Below are positions 24,765-33,685 of a stretch of 64,000 nucleotides of DNA, in pieces. Positions within the stretch are counted from its first letter, which is position 1. Each line of letters begins with the position of its first letter. The position numbers were made by a program, and so were the translations under genes. Below the pieces are notes generated by a model, which was given only the letters and a program-made list of their open reading frames with translations, did no database searches and was not told the DNA's origin. The DNA comes from Clostridia bacterium (lineage in GTDB: Bacteria > Bacillota_A > Clostridia > Oscillospirales > Acutalibacteraceae). Where the stretch lies: positions 124,001 to 188,000 of the forward strand of contig JAFTLL010000004.1 in the NCBI GenBank assembly GCA_017456015.1, given 5' to 3'.

Positions 24765-25486
24765 CAATAGCGCACCGTAATTCCCTTTTCGGCAAAAATA
24801 CCGGCCGCCCATTGCATTTCCTCGTCGGTTGGCGGTTGGGTATCCTTTAACGTATAGTTCAGCCGCAGGTTCTCCCATTTATACTGTCCCAACTGATGGA
24901 AGGGCAGCAAATCGACCCGTTCAATACAGGAAAAGTCTTTTAAATACGCGGCCATGCGCGAAAGGTTGTCCTCTTCCAAAGTGAGACCGGGTACAACCAC
25001 GTGGCGAATCCAAACTGGTTTGTTTATCTCTTCCCTAAATTGCAGAATTTCCAAGGCATGTTCGTTGCCCTGCCCCGTAATACGCTTGCAAAGTCCGGTG
25101 TCCATCGCCTTAATATCCAAAAGCAACAGGTCGGCCTCGGCAATCAACGAGCGGCAGAGTGACAACGGCACCGCACCCGAGGTGTCGACCGCGACCGAGA
25201 TGCCCTGCGCGTGCAGCTCTTTACACACCGCTTCACAAAATTCCCACTGCATCAGCGGTTCACCCCCCGAAAAAGTGACACCGCCGTTTTTTATGAAGTA
25301 CTTATATTTGAGAATATCGTCCAGCAGCTCCTGCTCGGTCATGGCTGTGCCGCCGCTTTCCTCCCATGTGTCGGGATTGTGGCAATAGGCACACCGCAGC
25401 GGACAGCCTTTAAAGAATACGACATACCGTATTCCCGGTCCGTCCGCTGCGCCCAGCGTTTCTACTGAATGAATATATCCTGTCAT
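24764..25486 (-). CDS. pflA: Pyruvate formate-lyase activating enzyme
   Basis: A 240-residue radical-SAM enzyme that abstracts a hydrogen from the PFL glycine to make the active radical. The 4Fe-4S motif C28-x3-C32-x2-C35 (KGCPLRCAYCHNPDT) is intact, followed by FSGGEPL near 76 for SAM binding. The ATG shares its A with the pflB stop (TAATG). Anaerobic enzyme; works in pair with pflB. Confidence 0.97.
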   Translation of the reverse strand: MTGYIHSVETLGAADGPGIRYVVFFKGCPLRCAYCHNPDTWEESGGTAMTEQELLDDILKYKYFIKNGGVTFSGGEPLMQWEFCEAVCKELHAQGISVAVDTSGAVPLSLCRSLIAEADLLLLDIKAMDTGLCKRITGQGNEHALEILQFREEINKPVWIRHVVVPGLTLEEDNLSRMAAYLKDFSCIERVDLLPFHQLGQYKWENLRLNYTLKDTQPPTDEEMQWAAGIFAEKGITVRY

Positions 25487-27669
25487 TAGAAGCGAGAGTG
25501 GAAGGTGCGGTGAATGACATCGAGCTGCTGCTCGCGCGTCAGTTTAATAAAGTTCACCGCATAACCCGAAACGCGAATAGTCAGCTGCGGATATTTTTCG
25601 GGGTGGTCCATTGCATCCAGCAGCGTATCGCGATTTAATACATTGATATTGATATGATGGCCCTCTTCGGCAAAATAGCCATCCATCAGGTTGACCAAAT
25701 TTTCGGTCTGCTCATCGTTGCCCTTGCCCAATGCGTTCGGCACAATCGAGAAGGTATAGGAAATCCCGTCCTCGCTATCGTCATAAGGCAGCTTTGCAAC
25801 CGAAAGCATCGACGCAACCGCGCCCTTGGTATCCCGTCCGTGCATCGGATTTGCGCCCGGTGCAAAAGGTTCTCCGGCTTTACGGCCGTCGGGCGTAGAG
25901 CCGGTTTTCTTACCGTAAACAACATTTGAGGTGATGGTAAGGATGGAAAGGGTGTGAACCGCGTTACGATAGGCGATGTTCTGACGGAGCTTGCTCATGA
26001 ACATCCGAACCACTTCAACGGCAATAGAGTCTACGCGCTCATCGTTATTACCGAATTTCGGGAAATCTCCCTCTACAACGAAATCGACCGCGATGTTGTC
26101 CTTTTCCACTGTTTTGACCTTGGCATATTTGATGGCCGCAAGGCTGTCGGCCACGACCGAAAGTCCGGCAATGCCGCAAGCCAGTGTGCGGTAGACCTCT
26201 TTATCGTGCAATGCCATTTGCAGGCTTTCGTAGCAATATTTGTCGTGCATAAAATGAATGACATTCAGCGTGTTCACATACAGCTTTGCCAGCCATTCGC
26301 ACATGGTTTCAAAACGGGTATATACCGTTTCATAATCCAGCACACCGCGCAAGGGGGCTTCCTTGGGACCGACCTGCTCGCCCGAAACCTCATCTATACC
26401 GCCGTTAATGGCATAAAGCAGTGCCTTTGCCAAATTGGCGCGCGCACCGAAGAACTGCATCTGCTTGCCAATGCGCATAGCCGAAACACAGCAGGCAATA
26501 CCATAGTCGCTGCCGAATTTTGCGCGCATTAAATCGTCCGATTCATATTGAATCGCGCTGGTTTCGGCACTGACCTGGGCACAGAACTTTTTAAAGCCAT
26601 CGGGCAGTTTGGGTGTGTAGAGTACCGTCAAATTCGGCTCGGGTGCCGGGCCGAGGTTGCGCAGCGTATGCAGAAAACGGAAGCTCATTTTTGTAACCAG
26701 AGAATGGGTATCGTCCAGCATACCGGCAATCGATTCGGTTACCCAGGTCGGGTCGCCCGAAAAGAGCGCGTCATAAGACGGGGTACGCAGGAAGCGCACC
26801 AGACGCAGCTTCATGACCAAATGGTCAACAATCTCCTGCACCTGCGCTTCGGTAAGAGTGCCGGCTTTGAGCTCCTGCTCGGCATAAATATCCAGGAAGG
26901 TGGAAATTCTGCCGATGGACATGGCGGCACCGTTCTGCTCCTTAATGGCGGCAAGATAGCCGAAATAAATCCATTGTGCTGCCTCTTTCAGGCCTTCGGC
27001 TTTACGGCCGATGTCAAAACCGTAGGACTGAGCCATGGCCTTCAATTCGTGCAGTGCGCGAATCTGCTCAGCGGTTTCCTCTATGCGGCGAATGGTGTCT
27101 TCATCCATAGCGCTCTCGTAATAGCTGACCTTTTCTTCCTGCTTTTGTTCGATAAGGTAATCTACGCCGTACAGCGCAACACGGCGGTAATCCCCGATAA
27201 TACGGCCGCGGCCGTAAGCATCCGGCAAACCGGTGATAATGCCGGAATGGCGCGCCTTGCGCATTTCTTCGGAGTAAACATCAAAAACGCCGTCGTTATG
27301 GGTTTTGCGGTAGGTAAACACCTTTTCCACATTCTCGTCCATCGGGCGCTCGTATGCCTTCAAGGAGGAGCGCACCATACGGATACCGCCAAAGGGCATA
27401 ATGGCGCGTTTCAGCGGTGCGTCGGTCTGCAAGCCGACAATCTGCTCCAACTCTTTGTTGATATAACCGGGCGCATGCGAGGTGATGGTCGAAACGGTCT
27501 GATTATCAATATCATAAACACCGCCGCGGCGGGTTTCTTCCAAAAGCAGATTATGGGTTTGCTCCCACAAACGTTTTGTTTTTTCGGTCGGTCCTTGCAG
27601 GAAACTGCCGTCCCCTCTATATTCAGTGTAGTTTTTCGCGATAAATTCTGCTACGTTGATTGTTTTCAT
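25486..27669 (-). CDS. pflB: Formate C-acetyltransferase (pyruvate formate-lyase)
   Basis: Converts pyruvate and CoA to acetyl-CoA and formate in mixed-acid fermentation. A 727-residue glycyl-radical enzyme: catalytic Cys pair in [13 protein letters not shown] near the middle, and C-terminal RVSGYAVNF with the radical Gly at about 702. The ATG at 27669 follows AAAGGAGT; the start 24 nt upstream runs into the MATE gene boundary and lacks homology. Only 29 nt separate it from the MATE gene, so there is little room for its own promoter. Oxygen sensitive, hence evidence for an anaerobe. Confidence 0.98.
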   Translation of the reverse strand: MKTINVAEFIAKNYTEYRGDGSFLQGPTEKTKRLWEQTHNLLLEETRRGGVYDIDNQTVSTITSHAPGYINKELEQIVGLQTDAPLKRAIMPFGGIRMVRSSLKAYERPMDENVEKVFTYRKTHNDGVFDVYSEEMRKARHSGIITGLPDAYGRGRIIGDYRRVALYGVDYLIEQKQEEKVSYYESAMDEDTIRRIEETAEQIRALHELKAMAQSYGFDIGRKAEGLKEAAQWIYFGYLAAIKEQNGAAMSIGRISTFLDIYAEQELKAGTLTEAQVQEIVDHLVMKLRLVRFLRTPSYDALFSGDPTWVTESIAGMLDDTHSLVTKMSFRFLHTLRNLGPAPEPNLTVLYTPKLPDGFKKFCAQVSAETSAIQYESDDLMRAKFGSDYGIACCVSAMRIGKQMQFFGARANLAKALLYAINGGIDEVSGEQVGPKEAPLRGVLDYETVYTRFETMCEWLAKLYVNTLNVIHFMHDKYCYESLQMALHDKEVYRTLACGIAGLSVVADSLAAIKYAKVKTVEKDNIAVDFVVEGDFPKFGNNDERVDSIAVEVVRMFMSKLRQNIAYRNAVHTLSILTITSNVVYGKKTGSTPDGRKAGEPFAPGANPMHGRDTKGAVASMLSVAKLPYDDSEDGISYTFSIVPNALGKGNDEQTENLVNLMDGYFAEEGHHININVLNRDTLLDAMDHPEKYPQLTIRVSGYAVNFIKLTREQQLDVIHRTFHSRF

Positions 27670-27698
27670 TTTTCTACTCCTTTGTTTATTCAACTATA

Positions 27699-29057
27699 TC
27701 AATCTATCTTTTTTAAAGATTTTTTAAAAAAAATTAAACAGAGCACTGCCGAAACCGTTTCTGCAATTGGAAAGGCAATCCAGACCAGGTCAATGTTGCC
27801 GAACAGGGACAGCAGATAGGCAACCGGCACCAAAATACCCAGCTGCCGCGCCAGAGAAACAATTAGGCTGTATACACCGTTGCCCAACGCCTGGAAAACC
27901 GAAGAGGCAACGATACAAAAGCCGGCAATAATAAAGTTTAGGCTGATGATGCGGAAAGCACGGCAGCCATAACGCACCAGCTCGCCGGAATCGGAATTGA
28001 ATATGCTGAATAAAAACTCAGGGAAAATCTGGAAAATCAGCAATCCTACCAACATAATGCCAACGGCATAGAACATACTCAAACGAATGGTTTTTGTGAC
28101 ACGCGCCCGGCACTTTGCACCGTAATTGTAGGCGACAATCGGTACCATGCCGTTGTTAAGTCCAAATACCGGCATAAAGATAAAGCTTTGAATTTTAAAA
28201 TAAATACCAAAAATATTGATAGCAATGTTTTCGATTTCCTTAAAGGAACCGAGAATTTTGTTCATGCAGAAGGTCATGACCGAGCCGATGGAAGCCATTA
28301 AAATGGAGGGCAATCCAACCGCATAAATCTGTTTTATGATGTGCAATGAGGGGGAAAATATACGTTTGAAAGAAAGTTTAACCTCACGGTTGCATTTTAT
28401 GTTTAAAATGGCGGCCAAAATCATTTCGGCAATCTGCCCGATAACGGTGGCAATCGCCGCACCGGACACGCCCATACTCGGCACACCCAAAAGTCCGAAA
28501 ATAAAGATGGGGTCTAATATAATATTGGTAATTGCACCGGTGAGCTGACAGACCATGGTCAGCACCGTTTTTCCGGTCGATACCAACAGCCGCTCGAAGC
28601 AAATCGCGCCGAAGACACCGAAAGAAAAGACAGAGCAAATCCAAAAGTAATCGGCACCGTAACGGATAATGGTTTCGTCTTGAATTTGCAGACGGAAAAA
28701 GGGTTCAGCCGTTGTCAGACCAAGCAGGACAAATACAACAAAACTGACAATCGCTAAAAATATTGCGTTATTGGCAACCTTTGTCGCTTTTTCGAATTTT
28801 TTCTCTCCCAGACTTTTGGATAGAAGAGCGTTGACACCGACACCTGTACCGGTTGCCACAGCAATCATCAGATTCTGATAGGGAAAAGCGAGGGTAACGG
28901 CGGTAAGTGCGTCACTGCTGTATCGCGAAACAAAAATACTGTCGACTACATTGTAAAGCGCCATAACCAGCATCGAGGCCATCATCGGCAACGACATGGT
29001 AAGCAGAAGCTTATTGATCGGCATGACGCCCATTTTATTTTCTTTTTGAAGTCCCAT
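27699..29057 (-). CDS. MATE family multidrug/Na+ antiporter
   Basis: A 452-residue integral membrane protein with about 12 TM helices in two similar halves, as in MATE exporters. N-terminal LLLTMSLPMMASMLVMALYN and VDSIFVSRYSSDALTAV are the usual MATE opening; the second-half equivalent is GLPSILMASIGSVMTFCMNK. It exports cationic compounds in exchange for Na+ or H+; the substrate is not predictable. The ATG lies 23 nt inside the end of the rqcH gene and has only a weak SD; an internal Met at 29033 is possible. Confidence 0.92.
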   Translation of the reverse strand: MGLQKENKMGVMPINKLLLTMSLPMMASMLVMALYNVVDSIFVSRYSSDALTAVTLAFPYQNLMIAVATGTGVGVNALLSKSLGEKKFEKATKVANNAIFLAIVSFVVFVLLGLTTAEPFFRLQIQDETIIRYGADYFWICSVFSFGVFGAICFERLLVSTGKTVLTMVCQLTGAITNIILDPIFIFGLLGVPSMGVSGAAIATVIGQIAEMILAAILNIKCNREVKLSFKRIFSPSLHIIKQIYAVGLPSILMASIGSVMTFCMNKILGSFKEIENIAINIFGIYFKIQSFIFMPVFGLNNGMVPIVAYNYGAKCRARVTKTIRLSMFYAVGIMLVGLLIFQIFPEFLFSIFNSDSGELVRYGCRAFRIISLNFIIAGFCIVASSVFQALGNGVYSLIVSLARQLGILVPVAYLLSLFGNIDLVWIAFPIAETVSAVLCLIFFKKSLKKID

Positions 29058-30777
29058 TTTGTGAAGTTTGCGTTCCTTTCATAGGGTTTACAAATACGGT
29101 GGTTTGATTTTTGAAAATCACCATACCGGGACGTGCGCCGGCCGGTTTTTTTACATACCGCGCCTGCACCATATCGACCGGCACAAGTTCGGACTCTGCG
29201 GCCTTGGAATAGCCGGCAGCCAGCTGTGCGGCCTGCTCTAAATCGGCGTCGGCCGGTTGCCGACCGTTGCAAATCAGCAGGGTGTGTGCGCCGGGAATAT
29301 CCTTGGTGTGAAACCAGTAATCCTCCTTGGTGGCCATACGGGTGGTGATGCGGTCGTTTTGGGTGTTGTTTTTCCCGACCAAAACAGTAAAACCGCCGTC
29401 GGTCATAAAGCGCAAGGGTTCAGATTCCGCCTTTTTGCGCCGCATGGCGTTGTTTTTTCTATATAAGCCCGCGTCTGCCAATTCGGCACGGATTTCCTCC
29501 AATTCCGCCGGCTTTTGGGCTCTGGAAAGACAGTCAAACACCGAATCAATATATTGCATCTCTCGCTCGCTGTCGGCAATCAGTTCTTGGAGCATGCCGG
29601 CCGCGTTGGAAAGTTTTTTGTAATCTTTAAAATATTTTGCCGCATTCTGCGCCGGAGAAAGCGCCGGGTTGAGCGGAATCGAAATTTCTTTGAAATCCGG
29701 TTCGTAATAATTTTGCACCCGAACGGCAGAAGCACCCTTTTCAACCAAATGCAAATTGGCTTTCAAAAGCTCGCCGTAAATGCGCAGCCGTTCCCGATTT
29801 TCACAGCGTTGCAAATCGGCGCGGCGCGCCTGGATTTTTTTTGCTGTGCGATTACTGAGGGTGCGCAGCAGTTTGAGTATATCGGCTGCGCGAGCAGCCT
29901 TGTCCTGCTTTTCGGCTTTCTCTTTATAGAACAAATCCAACAGGAAACTATATGACTCGACCTTTTTCGACTCTATACGCGCACCGTACTGCATAATCGG
30001 CATAAAGGTAAAATCGGTCGGTGTGCCTTTGTCGAGCAAAAGGGTGGGCGTTCCACCCTTTAAAAGGGTGTCCTTTATCATCAAAAGGGTTGAATGCAGA
30101 GCCTCGCGGTTTTTCGGGGAGAAGAAACCGGTTTCTCCTCCGGCGCGGTAGGCAATCTCTCTGGCAATCAGTGGCGACACGCCGTCCAGCGTGGTTTGCA
30201 CCGCACCGACTGCGTCGGTATCCTTTTGCAAAATCCGGTCGGTCAGTTCCTGCAAAGGTTCGGCCGAAAGGTCGGCCTTGTCCTGCTTTTCGGGCGGTGT
30301 ATAGACCGCACCGGGCTGAATCATACGTGCACCCGATTCAATATCCGAACGGCGAACCGCATCGACAATCCGGCCGGTCGGGTTGACAAGAATGAGGTTG
30401 CTTTTGGAGCCAATCAGTTCACAAACCACCCGGTAGACCACCCGGTCACCCATTTCGTTGTTGGTTTCGACCGTTAGGGTGAGCACCCGTTCAAAACGGT
30501 CGGTTGTAAAGGATAAAATTTTGCCGCCACAAAGGGTTTTGCGCAACAACATACACAACATGGGTGGCTTGTCCGGATTGGGGAAGTCCAATTCGGTAAA
30601 CTGCACACGGGCACTGCCGGGTTGCAGACAAAACAGAAGTTTTTTATGAAAACCGGCACGACGTAGAAAAAAGACCAACGCATCCTTTTGCGGCTGGTAA
30701 ATTTTTTCTATGCGGGAATCGGCGGCCTGCGCCAGTTCCGATGCCAAAAGTTTTAAAAATATACCGTCTAACGCCAT
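29035..30777 (-). CDS. rqcH: RqcH/NFACT ribosome quality-control factor
   Basis: A 580-residue NFACT protein, the bacterial Rqc2 homologue that recruits tRNA-Ala to stalled 50S subunits and adds C-terminal alanine tails; older annotation calls it fibronectin-binding protein FbpA. Seen: NFACT-N opening MALDGIFLKLLASELAQ, a coiled-coil middle (about 270-430) and the NFACT-R domain with DYWFHTKDIPGAHTLL near 510. It overlaps trmK by 10 nt upstream and the MATE gene downstream. Confidence 0.92.
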   Translation of the reverse strand: MALDGIFLKLLASELAQAADSRIEKIYQPQKDALVFFLRRAGFHKKLLFCLQPGSARVQFTELDFPNPDKPPMLCMLLRKTLCGGKILSFTTDRFERVLTLTVETNNEMGDRVVYRVVCELIGSKSNLILVNPTGRIVDAVRRSDIESGARMIQPGAVYTPPEKQDKADLSAEPLQELTDRILQKDTDAVGAVQTTLDGVSPLIAREIAYRAGGETGFFSPKNREALHSTLLMIKDTLLKGGTPTLLLDKGTPTDFTFMPIMQYGARIESKKVESYSFLLDLFYKEKAEKQDKAARAADILKLLRTLSNRTAKKIQARRADLQRCENRERLRIYGELLKANLHLVEKGASAVRVQNYYEPDFKEISIPLNPALSPAQNAAKYFKDYKKLSNAAGMLQELIADSEREMQYIDSVFDCLSRAQKPAELEEIRAELADAGLYRKNNAMRRKKAESEPLRFMTDGGFTVLVGKNNTQNDRITTRMATKEDYWFHTKDIPGAHTLLICNGRQPADADLEQAAQLAAGYSKAAESELVPVDMVQARYVKKPAGARPGMVIFKNQTTVFVNPMKGTQTSQNGTSKRK

Positions 30778-31424
30778 TCGTGTTCCAGTATCTCCTTTAA
30801 AATGCGTGCTTTTTCCTCGGTACCGCCGCAGCGCTCAATTTGCTGCAAGCAGGCCGCCGCGTTTCGCTTAATACGGGCAATATATGCTGCCGCGTCGGGC
30901 TCTTCTGGCTGCAATGCACCGAAGGCGCAAAAGGCGCTGTCTGGTACACAGGGCTTACCTGTATAGCCCACCTGCAAAACGGTATAAAGCCGCTTATCGC
31001 GTACAGCAAGCTCCCGTACAATCGAAAACCCGTGTTGAGCCAAATAACGGCGCAGTTCATAGGCGCGCGACATCGGTTGTAAAAGCAGGGTGTATTCCCG
31101 GCTTTGTAAAAAGGGGGCAGCTTCAATAATCTGCGCAATCAGCTCACCGCCCATACCGGCAATAATCACCGTTTGCACCTCGCCAGGCTCGATTCTGGAA
31201 AGACCGTCGCCCAGGCGCAGTTCAATCCCCTTGCATCCGAACCGCTTAATGTTGCGTTCGGCCACCTGCAAAGGGCCTTCATTGATATCGCAGGCCACAA
31301 CGCCGGCGGCTTTCCCGGTTTGCATTAAATGAATACTAAGCAATCCGTGGTCACAGCCGATATCGGCAACCTTGGTCCCCGGCTCCACCAAATCACAAAG
31401 CGCAAGCAGTCGTTTAGAAAGCAA
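30768..31424 (-). CDS. trmK: tRNA (adenine22-N1)-methyltransferase
   Basis: A 218-residue class I SAM methyltransferase of the TrmK family, which methylates A22 in the D-loop of tRNA. Seen: VADIGCDHGLLSIHL (SAM motif I, about 19-33), GDGLSRI, and IAGMGGELIAQII near 89, the family signature. C-terminal helical coiled region as in B. subtilis YqfN. It starts 2 nt after the DUF1858 gene and overlaps rqcH; in many Firmicutes trmK neighbours a nif3 gene, which here lies 10 kb downstream in the same series. Confidence 0.92.
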   Translation of the reverse strand: MLSKRLLALCDLVEPGTKVADIGCDHGLLSIHLMQTGKAAGVVACDINEGPLQVAERNIKRFGCKGIELRLGDGLSRIEPGEVQTVIIAGMGGELIAQIIEAAPFLQSREYTLLLQPMSRAYELRRYLAQHGFSIVRELAVRDKRLYTVLQVGYTGKPCVPDSAFCAFGALQPEEPDAAAYIARIKRNAAACLQQIERCGGTEEKARILKEILEHEWR

Positions 31425-31426
31425 AA

Positions 31427-31624
31427 TTACGCTTCCAATGCGGCGTTGAGTTTTTCCAACAGCTCATCGGCGTCCTCACCGTGTACGGCACAGGCCTGTT
31501 CAATGGTTTCGCCCCTCGCAGAAGGACAGCCCAAACAGTGCATGCCAATTTCTAAAAAGTATTTGCTGAGTGCAGGCTCCATATCCAAAACCTCGCCGAC
31601 AAACATATCCTTTGTAATTTTCAT
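31427..31624 (-). CDS. DUF1858 domain protein
   Basis: A 65-residue protein made of one DUF1858 domain (MKITKDMFVGEVLD, then CLGCPSARGETIEQAC). Cys-30 and Cys-33 form a CxxC-type pair within the HCLGCP motif, as in hybrid-cluster-associated and ScdA-like N-terminal domains implicated in iron-sulfur repair or metal handling. The role of stand-alone members is unknown. It sits between proA and trmK with gaps of 12 and 2 nt. Confidence 0.88.
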   Translation of the reverse strand: MKITKDMFVGEVLDMEPALSKYFLEIGMHCLGCPSARGETIEQACAVHGEDADELLEKLNAALEA

Positions 31625-31636
31625 GATTTTTTCTCC

Positions 31637-32875
31637 TTATCTAATTTGTCCATCCCCGCGGATGGTATATTTGTAACTGGTCAGTGCTCGCAGACCCATC
31701 GGGCCGCGCGCATGCATTTTTTGGGTGGAAATCCCGATTTCCGCACCAAATCCGAAGCAGCCACCGTCGGTAAAGCGGGTGGAGGCGTTCACATAGACCG
31801 CCGCCGAATCGACACTGCGCAAAAACCGTTCGGCATTCTGCTTGTCCTCGGTAAGAATACCGTCCGAATGGTGGGTCGAATAGCGGTGAATGTGTGCCAA
31901 TGCTTCATCCATATCCGCAAGGATTTTAATTGAAATTTTCTTGCTTAAAAACTCGGTAGCGTAATCCTGCTCGGTTGCGGCCGAAAGCGCCGGCATGAGG
32001 GTGCGGCTTTTTTCGCAAGCCACGATTTCGACACCCTGCTTTTGCAATGCCTCGACAATGCGCGGCAGAAATTCCGCCGCAATGTCCTTATGAATCAGCA
32101 GACTTTCCAGCGCGTTGCAGACCGAAACGCGGGAGCATTTTGCATTGATAATAATGCGTTCGGCTTTATCCATATCGGCCGCCGCGTCTACAAACAGATG
32201 GCAGTTGCCAACACCGGTTTCCACCACCGGGACCTTTGCATTTTCCACCACAGAGCGAATCAAACCTGCGCCGCCGCGCGGAATTAAAAGGTCAAGATAA
32301 TCGGTCAGCTGCATCAGTGCGGTCGCCGAAGCGCGGCTCGTATCCTCCACCAACCCGATGCTGTCGACCGGCAAAGCGCTGTTTTCCAAAGCGGCACGCA
32401 TAGAGCGCACAATTGCCCGATTGGAGCAGATGGCCTCCTTGCCGCCGCGCAAAATGCAGGCATTACCCGATTTTAAGCAGAGTGCTGCCGCATCGGCCGT
32501 AACATTGGGGCGTGCTTCATAGATGATACCGATAACCCCCAGCGGCACGCTGATTTTTTCAATTTGAATGCCCTGTTCCCCGGTAAACCGTTCCAAAACG
32601 CGGCCGACCGGGTCGGGCAGTTCAGCCACCTGTTCACAGCCCTTTGCTATGGCTTCAATACGCGCCTCGTTCAGCATCAGCCGGTCAAGCAGCCCGTCAT
32701 GCAGTCCTGCGGCGCGGCCGTTTTCCAAATCCTCGGCATTGGCCGCCATGATTTCGGCACAATCTGCACGCAGACCGGCCGCAATGCAGCATAACGCCTC
32801 GTTCTTTTCCTGTTCAGAGGCCAAGCCCAGCCGCTGTGCCGCCGTCTTGGCTCTTTTTCCCAATTCTGTTAACAT
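31637..32875 (-). CDS. proA: Glutamate-5-semialdehyde dehydrogenase
   Basis: Second step of proline synthesis: NADPH reduction of glutamyl-5-phosphate. A 412-residue aldehyde-dehydrogenase-fold protein; VPLGVIGIIYEARPNVT, LKSGNACILRGGKEA and the catalytic-Cys region NAKCSRVSVCNALES are conserved. It overlaps the end of proB by 7 nt, so kinase and reductase are co-translated as suits their unstable intermediate. Confidence 0.97.
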   Translation of the reverse strand: MLTELGKRAKTAAQRLGLASEQEKNEALCCIAAGLRADCAEIMAANAEDLENGRAAGLHDGLLDRLMLNEARIEAIAKGCEQVAELPDPVGRVLERFTGEQGIQIEKISVPLGVIGIIYEARPNVTADAAALCLKSGNACILRGGKEAICSNRAIVRSMRAALENSALPVDSIGLVEDTSRASATALMQLTDYLDLLIPRGGAGLIRSVVENAKVPVVETGVGNCHLFVDAAADMDKAERIIINAKCSRVSVCNALESLLIHKDIAAEFLPRIVEALQKQGVEIVACEKSRTLMPALSAATEQDYATEFLSKKISIKILADMDEALAHIHRYSTHHSDGILTEDKQNAERFLRSVDSAAVYVNASTRFTDGGCFGFGAEIGISTQKMHARGPMGLRALTSYKYTIRGDGQIR

Positions 32876-33672
32876 TTATTATTCTCCGTTTTGGGTGCGA
32901 AATAGGTGCCGACGGTATGCCCGTCCAATAAATCGTAAATTTTTTGCACCCGCTCGCCCGACATAACCACCGTGGCAATGCCGTTTTGCGCCGCATAGGC
33001 TGCCGCTTCCAGCTTGGTACGCATACCGCCGGTGCCGCGCGCCGTACCGCTGCCGCCGGCTGCTTGTATCATTTCTTCTGTAATCTTCTCTACCCGTGCC
33101 AGCATATGCGCATCGGGGTTTTCGACCGGATTGTCATCATAGTATCCGTCAATATCGGTCAGAATAATCAGCAATTCGGCGCCTATCAGCGAAGCAACAA
33201 TGGCCGAAAGGTTATCGTTGTCGCCAAACAGGATTTCCTCTACTGCAACCGAGTCATTTTCATTGACAATCGGAATGGCGCGCATATCCAGCAAGGCGTT
33301 GAAGGTGTTCACCACATTGGTTTTTAAATTTTCATGGTCGGTTATATCCCGATTGAGCAATATCTGTGCCGTGACATAACCGTATTCGGCAAAGGCACGG
33401 TCATAAATGCTCATCAAATCACATTGGCCTACCGCGGCAGCCGCCTGCTTTCCGGGCGTATCCTTCGGCCGTTCCTCTAACCCCAGACGATTGACACCAA
33501 TGCTGATTGCACCCGAGCTGACCAGTACGACCTGGCGGCCGCTGTTTTGAATATCACTCAGCACCATGGCGAGCTTTTCTATTTTTCTTAAATTGGGCTT
33601 TCCGTTGGCATAGGTCAAGGTGGAGGTTCCCACCTTAATTACAATGCGCTTTGCCTCTTTTACCGTTTCCAC
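32869..33672 (-). CDS. proB: Glutamate 5-kinase (short form without PUA domain)
   Basis: First step of proline synthesis. A 267-residue amino-acid-kinase fold protein: RIVIKVGTSTL, VSSGAISIGVNRLG, NENDSVAVEE and GTGGMRTKLEAA (phosphate-binding) are conserved. It lacks the C-terminal PUA domain of E. coli ProB, as in many Firmicutes. GTG start at 33672 with GGGAGTG upstream, 13 nt after secA. Feedback inhibition by proline is usual for the family. Confidence 0.96.
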   Translation of the reverse strand: METVKEAKRIVIKVGTSTLTYANGKPNLRKIEKLAMVLSDIQNSGRQVVLVSSGAISIGVNRLGLEERPKDTPGKQAAAAVGQCDLMSIYDRAFAEYGYVTAQILLNRDITDHENLKTNVVNTFNALLDMRAIPIVNENDSVAVEEILFGDNDNLSAIVASLIGAELLIILTDIDGYYDDNPVENPDAHMLARVEKITEEMIQAAGGSGTARGTGGMRTKLEAAAYAAQNGIATVVMSGERVQKIYDLLDGHTVGTYFAPKTENNKC

Positions 33673-33685
33673 CCGGTTTCACTCC